Shown here in pieces: positions 9,047 through 17,291 of a stretch of DNA of 26,128 bases. A program made the position numbers and the translations under genes. The notes beneath the pieces are model-generated. The model saw only the letters and a program-made list of their open reading frames with translations. It had not been told where the DNA came from and ran no database searches. The stretch covers positions 1 through 26,128 of the forward strand of contig UQMA01000022.1 in NCBI GenBank assembly GCA_900542055.1, in the 5' to 3' direction. Source of the stretch: an uncultured Azospirillum sp. (GTDB lineage Bacteria > Pseudomonadota > Alphaproteobacteria > RF32 > CAG-239). Each line of letters opens with the position of its first letter. The first letter of the stretch is position 1.

Positions 9047-11980
9047 ATGACTAATATTGAAACAAAAATTAAAAAGATTTCAAAAGCGGTTTTTGGCATT
9101 GCCATAGCCCTGAGTATTGCTGTTTTATCAAGCAATTCGGCTTTTGCTGCCGCTTTAAGTAAAAACTCTTATTCTCCGAAATTAAAAATCGGCGGATTGC
9201 TACCTGAATGCACCTATCCGCAAAAAAGCGGCGGCGGTGCATGTTTGCAGGCTCTAAATGCCCAATCCTGTTTGAACACGGCGCCGTTTTCTCCGATAGG
9301 ACGCGGCGTGTCTTCAGAAATGTGCGCCCGCGGTAAATCATGGTGTGCCAGAAACGATCCAGGAAAAAAGCACAAACGCTGCAAAAATGTTGCCAAAGGC
9401 ATTGTAAAAAACCATGAAGGCTATGACTATAGTGCAGCATGCGGCACCGCTATTTATGCACCATGCGACGGAAGAATTACACAATGTTTGTCCGGAAGCT
9501 CTGCCGGCATATATTTCAAATGCGATTCGGCAGCTGTTTGCGGAAAAGACATTCAATACAGATTTTATCATAACAGCACTTGCGGAGCTAAAAAGGCATA
9601 TAAAAAAGGACAAAGAATCGGTTCAAGCGGTAACGTAAGAGGTTATCCTTGCCACATGCATATTGAAATCCGTGAAGGTGGCGTTTTGCTTGATCCGATG
9701 AACTCAGGATTTGACAGTTATGTCTGCGGCTGTAAAAACAATAAAAAAGTCAATCGTTTAAGTTGCTATACCGGCGGTTCAGCTGTCGCGACAGCTGCAG
9801 TAGATACCGGATATGAAGACGGCGGCGGCGGATTGACAACAGCATCAGCAGATGCGGCCGCTGAAACTTCTGGAGCAACTGAGCCCATAGACGAAGATTG
9901 TGTTTATGGCGTTGTATCTGAAAATTATCGACAAGCAGGCTGTTTTTTCTGCAAACCATTCAGAATTTTATTTAACACTGCCAGCGTTATGGCCAAAAGT
10001 TCTTATGATGCTTTAGCAGGAGCAGTTTCAATTATCGTTATAATTGCCTTTGCAATTTGGTTGGCGGTAACCATTTTGAAATTTGTTTCATCTTTTGAAA
10101 CCAAAGAACCGCGGGCAATGATAAATACTTTGCTTCAGCAGACATTCCGTGTTTTGGTCATTTTCTTCCTGCTGCAAGGTCCTATCAGCGAAATATTGTC
10201 GCTGACACTGGATCCGGTATTTGCAACCGGCATGAAACTAGCTCAGCTCGGCGGTGCTTCGGCTGCCGGAAGCACACCTACAGAGTGCAATCTGTCAGGA
10301 GATGTCGGCGGCGATTTATCTGTAACCACCGACGGCGGTTTGTCGCCGGCGATGGGCAATGGAATTATTTGCACCATTAAAACCATTCAGGATCAAATTA
10401 TCGACATTATAGCAATTGCACGTATATCATGGTGTTTTGCTTGGGAAAAATCTACATTATGGATACCGAGTTTTGGTTATTTGTTTACTGCAGTAGGTTT
10501 CTTTGTTGCCGGTTTTATAATGATATTCGGCTACCCTTTCCTATTGGTTGACAGCGTTTTGAAAATGTCGATTTCCATGGCGTTATTCCCTGCCGCTTTA
10601 GGTGCTTTTGCATTCAAAATAACCGCCCATTATCTGAAAAAGATTTGGGAAACCTTTATGAATGCCATTTTTGTCTTTATATTTTTATCATTAATCATTT
10701 TAATAATTTCAACCATTGCGCAACAATATATGACGGAAATTATTACAGATGATGTTAAAAACGGTGAAAATGCCATTCTTTGGTTTATGATTGGAGCAAT
10801 CAAAGTTCTGTTTGTTCTGTTCCTCGGCTGGGCTGTATTAGGCGAAGCAAAACAATTTGCCGACAAATTTGCCAAAGACGGCGTAGGATTGCAAGATATT
10901 GGTTCAAAAACCGGAAGTGCTGCCGCAGCAGTTACAAAATGGGGCGCTAAAAAAGCCGGAAAATACGGCTGGAAAGGATCTAAAGCCATCGGCGGTTATG
11001 CTATGGAAAACGCTCAACACGGTTTACGCAAACTAAAAGCAGGATTTGCCGATAGCGATTTTGCTCAGGAAAATCTGGCCGCAACCGATGATGACGGCAA
11101 TGCTTTGTTGGATGAAAACGGAAACCAGCTTTATAACGATTATTCTCCTACATTAGGCAACGCTTGGAATCGAATCAGAGGGCGAAAAACATTCCGCAGC
11201 TATCAGAAAGACAGCAACGGCAATGTTCGAGAAACCAAAATGACCGTTAAAAACAATCAAATGCAGACTGATGATGAAGGAAAAATAACAGACGGCATCC
11301 GCAAAGTTACAGAATCAGACGCATTTGGTTCAGTAACTCATCGGTATGATAAAAATGGTAATGAACAAAAGACAACGACAAAAACCAGTAAGGCTTTGTC
11401 CAGATTAGTTAACAGCGCCGGTGAAGTTGATACACAAGCCTTGAATAACTTTATGCAGAACTCCCTGCTTTCAGAAAAAGAAAAAGGCTTGATGATTATG
11501 CATCAACTAATTAATAAACGCATGGGAAGCTATGTCGGAGGCAGCCTTGATGAACATTACGTCGACCGTGATATAGATGTTTCGACAGACAATCAAGGTC
11601 ATCAAAGTATTACTATCCGTCAAACAAATGAAGACGGCACTAAAACTGTATTTAATGCCGAATTCAAAGGCGATAACCGAGTTATGACCTCGATTTCGAC
11701 AATGGGAGATGATAATAGTGGCGTTATATATTCAACAGATGGCATTGTCCAATGCAAAACAATCATCGAACAAAAAGACGGAGAGGTAAATATAGAACGC
11801 AGATTTTCTGTTTCCAACTATTATTCTAATTATACTGTCCGTCCGGTATTTATTGACGGCAGTGTTGCTGCAAATATCGACCGCAGCAAAATTCTGTTCA
11901 GCGATGACGATATGAAAGCTTTTGGTGAACAAGTCAGAAAAGAAGGCAATAAAGCTTATGATTTGACTGAATTTTTATAA
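9047..11980 (+). CDS. M23 metallopeptidase-VirB6/TrbL fusion, T4SS paralog 4
   Basis: The 977-residue protein starts with a signal peptide (cleavage near AFA-A, residue 34). A Cys-rich periplasmic region holds a LytM/M23 peptidase domain with the full zinc site: H123 and D127 of HEGYD, and H203/H205 of HMHIE, plus the usual G-x-S-G-N-V and 'LLDPM' blocks. This domain should cleave peptidoglycan cross-bridges. CFFC (C299-C302) and the VirB6-like membrane domain follow, with helices at about 320-345, 362-380, 480-505, 515-535, 545-570 and 580-605, and VSSF at 347-350. The tail of about 370 residues is soluble, with two DxxGN motifs and beta-rich predicted character. GGAG lies 6 bases before the ATG. 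It is the last gene of the operon and is followed by a terminator. It probably opens the cell wall locally for the secretion channel, the role VirB1 has in classical systems, here fused to a channel subunit. Confidence 0.85.
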   Translation: MTNIETKIKKISKAVFGIAIALSIAVLSSNSAFAAALSKNSYSPKLKIGGLLPECTYPQKSGGGACLQALNAQSCLNTAPFSPIGRGVSSEMCARGKSWCARNDPGKKHKRCKNVAKGIVKNHEGYDYSAACGTAIYAPCDGRITQCLSGSSAGIYFKCDSAAVCGKDIQYRFYHNSTCGAKKAYKKGQRIGSSGNVRGYPCHMHIEIREGGVLLDPMNSGFDSYVCGCKNNKKVNRLSCYTGGSAVATAAVDTGYEDGGGGLTTASADAAAETSGATEPIDEDCVYGVVSENYRQAGCFFCKPFRILFNTASVMAKSSYDALAGAVSIIVIIAFAIWLAVTILKFVSSFETKEPRAMINTLLQQTFRVLVIFFLLQGPISEILSLTLDPVFATGMKLAQLGGASAAGSTPTECNLSGDVGGDLSVTTDGGLSPAMGNGIICTIKTIQDQIIDIIAIARISWCFAWEKSTLWIPSFGYLFTAVGFFVAGFIMIFGYPFLLVDSVLKMSISMALFPAALGAFAFKITAHYLKKIWETFMNAIFVFIFLSLIILIISTIAQQYMTEIITDDVKNGENAILWFMIGAIKVLFVLFLGWAVLGEAKQFADKFAKDGVGLQDIGSKTGSAAAAVTKWGAKKAGKYGWKGSKAIGGYAMENAQHGLRKLKAGFADSDFAQENLAATDDDGNALLDENGNQLYNDYSPTLGNAWNRIRGRKTFRSYQKDSNGNVRETKMTVKNNQMQTDDEGKITDGIRKVTESDAFGSVTHRYDKNGNEQKTTTKTSKALSRLVNSAGEVDTQALNNFMQNSLLSEKEKGLMIMHQLINKRMGSYVGGSLDEHYVDRDIDVSTDNQGHQSITIRQTNEDGTKTVFNAEFKGDNRVMTSISTMGDDNSGVIYSTDGIVQCKTIIEQKDGEVNIERRFSVSNYYSNYTVRPVFIDGSVAANIDRSKILFSDDDMKAFGEQVRKEGNKAYDLTEFL

Positions 11981-12002
11981 AATTAAGCCAAAATAGCGGG
12001 AA

Positions 12003-12038
12003 AAAACGGCAGAAATAAAAGTTTCTGTCGTTTTTTTT
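12003..12038 (+). terminator. Intrinsic terminator of the VirB6 operon
   Basis: A 13-base-pair stem, AAAACGGCAGAAA (12003-12015) with TTTCTGTCGTTTT (12022-12034), has one G-U pair and a 6-base loop, and is followed by Ts to 12038. It lies 22 bases after the stop of the M23-VirB6 gene. Confidence 0.9.
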
Positions 12039-12070
12039 GCACAAAAATTGTCTGTTTTGGCGCAAAATTC

Positions 12071-12098
12071 TTGATTAATAAGAAAGTTAGATTATTAT
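12071..12098 (+). promoter_or_regulatory. Candidate sigma70 promoter of the regulator gene
   Basis: TTGATT (12071-12076), a 16-base spacer and TATTAT (12093-12098) lie 47 bases before the regulator ATG and just after the upstream terminator, where a promoter is expected. Confidence 0.5.
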
Positions 12099-12145
12099 GG
12101 GTAACAATTAACGGTTAATTTAAAACAAATTCAAAGGTGATCATT

Positions 12146-13117
12146 ATGGAAGAAATTATTTTCCCAAATCAAATCAGAATGTACAGAAGATTGCGCGGTC
12201 GTTCAATGCAAGAATTGGCCGATCATTTGGGAGTTAGCTTATCAGCCATTTCAAAAATAGAAAAAGGTTATCGCCGAATTGATCAAGAACAATTAGTTCG
12301 CGTGGCTGAGCTTTTGGATTGCCCTATGCAGGATTTGTTTGTAAATGAACAAAATTCACAAGAAGAAGTTGTTTTGTCATGGCGCAGAGAACAGGAACGC
12401 CGCAACAAAATTAATGAAAAGGCCGGTTTGAAAACTTTGGGTGCCGGTTTGCGTCAAATTCGCAATGAAAAAAATCTTACCTTAATTGAAGTTGCAGAAA
12501 GTGCAGATATGACCTTATCTGTTTACCACCGCATTGAAATGGGGCAGCGCGAAGTATCGGACAAAGAATTGAAAAACATAGCAAAAGCTATGGGTATGAC
12601 CGTTGACAGCCTAAAAGAAGACATTAAAAAACTTGAAGATAAAGGCATGTTGGAAGAAATCATTCAACGCAATGATTCAAAATATAAGCTTTTGTCGAAC
12701 CCGCGCGGAGCTATTTCTTCTTTTGAAACTTCTCCCCGCGATGCTCAAAAAATTTCAGTTTTCGGTGTTGCCGGAAAAGACGGAAATGTTATTATTGATA
12801 TGGAATCAGAAATTAAGACCGTTTCACGTCCGAACTTTTTAGTCGGCAAAAAAGATGCTTATGGTATCAATCTTTGTTCACGTCGCTTGGGCACGCTTCT
12901 TCCTGCCAGAGCCGTTTTGCTGGTCGATCCTCAAGACATTGTCAGTGTTGGCGATATTGCCGTTTATTACATTCAGGAAGACGAAGTTAAAATTATCAGC
13001 ATTCGTGAAGACGACAACGGTGAATTGTATGGCATAAGATGGAATCCTGACGAGAAAATCAAACTTGACAGCAATGATTTAAGCAATCTGCATAAAGTAG
13101 TTGCTATTTATCTGTAA
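12146..13117 (+). CDS. Double-HTH XRE-family regulator with degenerate S24-like C-terminal domain
   Basis: The protein has 323 residues from the ATG at 12146; an in-frame GTG at 12137 is part of the strong AAAGGTGATC ribosome binding site, so ATG is preferred. Two XRE/Cro-type helix-turn-helix domains lie at about residues 9-63 (QELADHLGVSLSAISKIEKG) and 98-155 (TLIEVAESADMTLSVYHRIE). The C-terminal 120 residues look like the S24/LexA-CI fold: YGINLCSRRLGTLLPARAVLLVDP, then VGDIAVY and VKIISI, ending with VVAIYL. The place of the catalytic Ser in 'DSMEPTL' seems to be Arg, while the Lys (K282) is kept. It is therefore likely a non-cleaving ligand- or dimer-forming domain. It is the first gene of the second plus-strand block, between T4SS genes, so it may control the secretion locus. 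Confidence 0.8.
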   Translation: MEEIIFPNQIRMYRRLRGRSMQELADHLGVSLSAISKIEKGYRRIDQEQLVRVAELLDCPMQDLFVNEQNSQEEVVLSWRREQERRNKINEKAGLKTLGAGLRQIRNEKNLTLIEVAESADMTLSVYHRIEMGQREVSDKELKNIAKAMGMTVDSLKEDIKKLEDKGMLEEIIQRNDSKYKLLSNPRGAISSFETSPRDAQKISVFGVAGKDGNVIIDMESEIKTVSRPNFLVGKKDAYGINLCSRRLGTLLPARAVLLVDPQDIVSVGDIAVYYIQEDEVKIISIREDDNGELYGIRWNPDEKIKLDSNDLSNLHKVVAIYL

Positions 13118-13181
13118 TTTATCTTATTATATATAAGGTACAATAAGCAGTAAATTTTCAGATGAATTAAGGAACAAGTCG

Positions 13182-15365
13182 TTGTCAGAAGATATTAATA
13201 CTAATGCAGCTTTTGGGCAAAAAGGCGACGATCAAGAAGAAGAGCCGATTATTGTCGCCCAGCGTTTTTTAAACATTTTCAGGCAGTTGCATATTTTCAG
13301 CAGCGAGCGCAAAGAAGCTTTCAATCAAATGATACTGGATTTGCCGCCGGCCATTCGCGGAATGTTCAAGACATTGCCTGGGGGTTCTGTTTTACAAGAT
13401 TATGTAAATGAACTCGAAAAATCGCACTCAATGGCATTAAGCGGCGGCGAAAACGAAGGAACTTCCGCTTCTAAAAAAGCGGCGCAAAATAACAATATTT
13501 TGCAAAATGCTCTCGCTGAAAACCAAACTGCGAGCACTGCAAGCATTGCTGCCGCACCGGCATCAAAAAGCGAAATAATCAACAGTGATAATTTTGCAAA
13601 AATTTTAGCCAACAGTTTAGCGCAGTCAAATGCCCAAATAATCAGAGAATTACAAAACAACCGTCCGATTGAAAGCGCGGCTGCTGAGACCGGAGCCAAT
13701 TTGCCTGTCAACAACGGTCCCGTAAAATTAGTTGCCGATGAAACTTTCACTCAGACGATTGCCTCTGCACTAGCTGACGCTATTGCTAATTCTGAGCAAA
13801 AACGGCAAGAAGACAACAAAATCATTACTCAGTCATTTTTAGAGCTTCAAGAAAATCTTAACAAAATGATGGAGCAGAACACACAGTTAAAAATTATTTC
13901 AAATAGTGATGCTCCTGCCGAAGCGGCTTCGGCTTTTCAAATTAAAAATGTAGTTGACGATTTGGTTAAAGCGCAATCCAAATTTTTACGCGAAACGACT
14001 CAATCGCAAAAAGAAGAATTATCGTCCATTATTTCCGTAGCTATAAAAGAAAGTCTGAAATTATCGACTCAATCTTTAATAGACAGCTTTAAGAAAATGG
14101 AACAAGGAGATGGTCCGGCTCCGATTACTTATGCGGCGGCTTCGCCTAAAAAACAAGCCTCAATGGAAAATGTCGAAGAAGCCTTGAAAGCACAGGGAAG
14201 AGAATTTTCTTCAATTATTGCATCAGCTTTGCGTGAAAGCCAGCAAAATTCAGCACAGGCGATAATCCGCACCATTGAAAGCCTGAAAGGCACTGCAAAT
14301 ATAGGCAATAATTCGCCGAAAGTTGAAGATGTTATGAAAATGCAGGCTGATCTTTTCCGCGATATAGCACGCGCACAAAATCAGGAATTTTCAAATTTGA
14401 TTTCGGCAGCTTTGCAAGAAAGTCAAAAACAATCGACACAGGCTATTATTGCCGCTCTCAGTCAAATGCAGGGAAAAACAATACCTTATATTCCTCAGCA
14501 GCCGCACAGCAATGCTAATTTTTGGCCAATGCCTGAAATGCAGCAACCGGCTGTTCAGCAGCAGCAAACGGTTAATGTTCCATCGGAACAAAATGTTTCT
14601 CTTGAACCCGAACCGATTATATCTCCAGACATAGACTATTCAATTGAAAATATCGGAGAAAGCCAACAGACCGAAATCGAAAACGCCAACAAGAAGAAAA
14701 AGAAGAAAAAGAAGAAAAATCGGGATAATTTACAAGAAAATCCGCAACAAGAAACTTCACAAGTTACGGAAACCCTTGAAGCTTTGCCGCAAAGCGAACT
14801 TCCTATTGTAAACAAACCTTTGCCTAAAAAGAAAACCATTATCTCAGCGCTTCCCGAAATGCCGGTTATCGAAGATAAACCGCAGGACAGCGCTTCAGAT
14901 TGGGGATTCAGCACCGATTATAATTTGCCTTCAACTCCGGTTGTAACTGAAACTGAAGAGCAGCAACCGGATAATTTTGATTATAACAATCAAGAAAATG
15001 ACGATAATTCACCGCAAGACTGGAATTGGGAATATCAGCCTGAAGGCGATACAGATAATCAAAACGCCGAAGAAACTTCATCTGAAGAAGGCAAAGACTG
15101 GGAATGGGATTATGAAGAAGTTCCCGAAGGAGAAGATATCGAAGGTACCGAAGGCGAAGATTGGGAATGGGATTATGAGGAAATTCCAGAAGATGAATCA
15201 AACGGCGGTTTTGAAGACCCCGAAGCTGATTTGCCTCATTATCAGGAAGATTTTGTCGAAGCTTCCGAAATTGTTATTCCCGATAACTTTGAATTATTGC
15301 TGGTCGGAATGGAAGACAATAACTTTCAAGATCCCTATCTTGAAAACAATGATAATATAGGATAA
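13182..15365 (+). CDS. Helical/acidic repeat protein of the T4SS locus, function unknown
   Basis: The protein has 727 residues from a TTG start, chosen because AAGGA lies 8 bases upstream and the only nearby ATG (13163) hits a stop after two codons. No signal peptide or membrane helix is visible, so it is probably cytoplasmic. An N-terminal helical segment (to about 85) is followed by degenerate helical repeats with the pattern 'ExSxIIxxALxESxxxSxQxII', best at about 257-309, 328-369 and 380-431. Then come a Pro/Gln-rich linker, nine consecutive lysines (504-512) and a very acidic end with three copies of D-W-x-W-(D/E)-Y at 613, 639 and 660, the last two 21 residues apart. I do not recognise the family. 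Its place suggests a T4SS scaffold, effector or substrate-handling protein. Confidence 0.75.
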   Translation: MSEDINTNAAFGQKGDDQEEEPIIVAQRFLNIFRQLHIFSSERKEAFNQMILDLPPAIRGMFKTLPGGSVLQDYVNELEKSHSMALSGGENEGTSASKKAAQNNNILQNALAENQTASTASIAAAPASKSEIINSDNFAKILANSLAQSNAQIIRELQNNRPIESAAAETGANLPVNNGPVKLVADETFTQTIASALADAIANSEQKRQEDNKIITQSFLELQENLNKMMEQNTQLKIISNSDAPAEAASAFQIKNVVDDLVKAQSKFLRETTQSQKEELSSIISVAIKESLKLSTQSLIDSFKKMEQGDGPAPITYAAASPKKQASMENVEEALKAQGREFSSIIASALRESQQNSAQAIIRTIESLKGTANIGNNSPKVEDVMKMQADLFRDIARAQNQEFSNLISAALQESQKQSTQAIIAALSQMQGKTIPYIPQQPHSNANFWPMPEMQQPAVQQQQTVNVPSEQNVSLEPEPIISPDIDYSIENIGESQQTEIENANKKKKKKKKKNRDNLQENPQQETSQVTETLEALPQSELPIVNKPLPKKKTIISALPEMPVIEDKPQDSASDWGFSTDYNLPSTPVVTETEEQQPDNFDYNNQENDDNSPQDWNWEYQPEGDTDNQNAEETSSEEGKDWEWDYEEVPEGEDIEGTEGEDWEWDYEEIPEDESNGGFEDPEADLPHYQEDFVEASEIVIPDNFELLLVGMEDNNFQDPYLENNDNIG

Positions 15366-15387
15366 AATAATAAGAAATTCATTTACA

Positions 15388-15413
15388 ATAATTCTGAGCT
15401 CAATTAGAATTAT
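15388..15413 (+). repeat. Short inverted repeat between the acidic protein and the 176-residue gene
   Basis: ATAATTCT (15388-15395) and AGAATTAT (15406-15413) form a perfect 8-base-pair stem around a 10-base loop that itself contains GAGCTC. No T-tract follows, so it is not a normal terminator. It could be a protein binding site, an mRNA-stabilising hairpin, or chance. Confidence 0.4.
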
Positions 15414-15431
15414 CAGCGTAAGGAGCAAAAG

Positions 15432-15962
15432 ATGGAACCAAACACACCTGCCGGAAATGTTAACAAAGCCGATTTGTGGTATGTTGACAACTATATCTTG
15501 CTGAAAGACTATTACGATCGTACGGTTTCACGAATTGCCGCCCGCTGTGTCCGCAAAGGTAACATAGCTTTGGAAGATTATCCTTTTTATGGCTACCTTT
15601 TGGACGTATTGGAAGAAATCAGCGAAACAGGCGATTATATTTTGCAACACCGTGAGCTTTATCCTTACGTTGAGCGCAAAGTTGCCGGCGGAATGAACGG
15701 TTTTAACCGCACTTTGAGTGAATATAAAGAGGAACTCAGACGCAATTCCACTCCGGATATGATAAAAAGCGATGCGCGCGAAGTTGAAAAAATGAAGAAG
15801 GCTTTAGAAGTATCAGACAAAGCCGAAGATCCTACAGTCGGCGCAGGAATGGGGATGGAGCAATTAATGGAAAAATTGCTGCAGCAAGACACTGAGGCCC
15901 GCGAAAAAGTTCAGGCGGAATTTGCCGAAGCCAAAGCCCTCAAAGAAGAAGATAAAATATAA
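15432..15962 (+). CDS. Small soluble helical protein of the T4SS locus, function unknown
   Basis: The protein has 176 residues. AAGGAG lies before the ATG, a strong ribosome binding site. There is no signal peptide or membrane segment. The first 100 residues look like a compact helical domain rich in Tyr and Trp (WYVDNYILLKDYYDRT, YPFYGYLLDVLEEI). The rest is a charged helix with EKMKKALE and a Glu/Lys-rich end, which may form a coiled coil. I do not recognise the family. It sits between the acidic repeat protein and the secretin-like lipoprotein with short gaps, so it is probably in the same transcript. An adaptor or chaperone role is possible, but nothing in the sequence proves it. Confidence 0.75.
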   Translation: MEPNTPAGNVNKADLWYVDNYILLKDYYDRTVSRIAARCVRKGNIALEDYPFYGYLLDVLEEISETGDYILQHRELYPYVERKVAGGMNGFNRTLSEYKEELRRNSTPDMIKSDAREVEKMKKALEVSDKAEDPTVGAGMGMEQLMEKLLQQDTEAREKVQAEFAEAKALKEEDKI

Positions 15963-15984
15963 AAACGATTGAAAGAAAAACAGT

Positions 15985-17268
15985 ATGTTAAAAGACTTGA
16001 ACAATTGTAAAATTTTACTTGGAGCTGCCGCAATTTTTGCAATGTTGGGCTGCAAGGCTTCTGAACCTGAAAATATCCCCAATACGCAGCCGGAAAAAAT
16101 TATCAGCATCGATCCCGCCGTAACGGCCAACATTGTTCAGCCGATTGATCCGAATATGGTACGCACAACTGAAGGAGCCAGTTCTCTTGATTTAGAAACG
16201 CCATTGCGCTGCCATGTCAATTGGAACACTCAGCAAATGATAACAACTCTTCCCTACAATCTGAAAGCTTTTAACCTGACTAGAAACGGTATAGATAATC
16301 CTCTTCCCCGTTTTGAAGTAACAAGTTTTTCATTTAAAACTATGCCTGCGGAAAAGGCATTATTAAAATTGACCAAAGAAGCGGGCATTAAATTGGTGGC
16401 AAAAGATGCTCCTTATGCCAGCATTTCGGCAGAAAATTTGCGCGGAGAACTTTCAGACGTTATAAAAATGATTACCGATGCCGCTGAAATTTATTACAGA
16501 TATAATTCAGAAACAAAAACTTTGACAATTGGACGCAAAACAAACTTTACGCTTTATGTGCCTAAATCCCGTCCGATTATTTTGGCGTTGCTGGATGTTA
16601 TGCGCGGAGCCGGCATCACCGATGTTACAACCGATTGGTCCGACTATTCTTTAACATTTGACGGTGATTATGATTTACAGAAAAAAATTCAAAAATTGCT
16701 GGCCTATTTTGAAGATAATCCTGTATTGATTGCTTATGATGTTAGTATTTTTAAGATTTATCCGCAAAACCGCCAACGCGAAATTAAATGGCAAAATATG
16801 CTTAATATGTTTGATTTCGGAACAATAAAAACAGCAAAAACCGGTGTTATCGGACGTGTTTTGACAACATCAAACGACATAAATATCGGAACATTGCAAA
16901 ACTTTCTAGGCAGTCAGGCACGCGTTGTTACGGTAGCCCAAGGTAAATTTGTAGTTCCTAACTTGTGGATGTCACGTTTTGATATCGGAAAATGTGCTGA
17001 TATCAAAATGCCAGAATCGCAGTTTTCACTTTTGGCAAAATCTTCTTTAATGCCGCAAAACCGCATTTTTTCAGACATAACGCTTGAAGGAACAGACGGA
17101 CAAATCACACAATTTAACATTCGCAGCAAATTAGGCGAAAACTTTTTGATTATCGGTATTCCGAATGAAATTCTCGGTTCAAAATCACCGAAAGCCGAAA
17201 CAATAGTCTTTATTGTTCCACGAATTATCAGAACAATAAAAAAACAAATTTCGTCAACAGCTAAATAA
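15985..17268 (+). CDS. Secretin-like outer-membrane lipoprotein (PilN/BfpB type)
   Basis: The 427-residue protein begins with a lipoprotein signal peptide ending in AMLGC (C23). A region at about 105-175 looks like the secretin N0/STN fold (SFKTMPAEKALLKLTKEAG ... YRYNSETKTLTI). A second small domain (about 185-245) ends in the typical LAYFEDNPVLIAYDVSIFKI strand pair. The C-terminal 190 residues resemble a divergent secretin barrel domain, with GENFLIIGIP in place of the usual 'GQTLVIGGL' and the ending TIVFIVPRIIR like the 'FLTPRIV' end. It is shorter than R64 PilN or BfpB (about 550 residues). It would be an outer-membrane ring component. Secretins belong to type IV pili and type II/III systems rather than classical VirB systems, so its place here is unusual. 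A divergent DotH/VirB9-like role is an alternative. Confidence 0.65.
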   Translation: MLKDLNNCKILLGAAAIFAMLGCKASEPENIPNTQPEKIISIDPAVTANIVQPIDPNMVRTTEGASSLDLETPLRCHVNWNTQQMITTLPYNLKAFNLTRNGIDNPLPRFEVTSFSFKTMPAEKALLKLTKEAGIKLVAKDAPYASISAENLRGELSDVIKMITDAAEIYYRYNSETKTLTIGRKTNFTLYVPKSRPIILALLDVMRGAGITDVTTDWSDYSLTFDGDYDLQKKIQKLLAYFEDNPVLIAYDVSIFKIYPQNRQREIKWQNMLNMFDFGTIKTAKTGVIGRVLTTSNDINIGTLQNFLGSQARVVTVAQGKFVVPNLWMSRFDIGKCADIKMPESQFSLLAKSSLMPQNRIFSDITLEGTDGQITQFNIRSKLGENFLIIGIPNEILGSKSPKAETIVFIVPRIIRTIKKQISSTAK

Positions 17269-17291
17269 ATTAATAGTTAAGAGGTAGAAAA

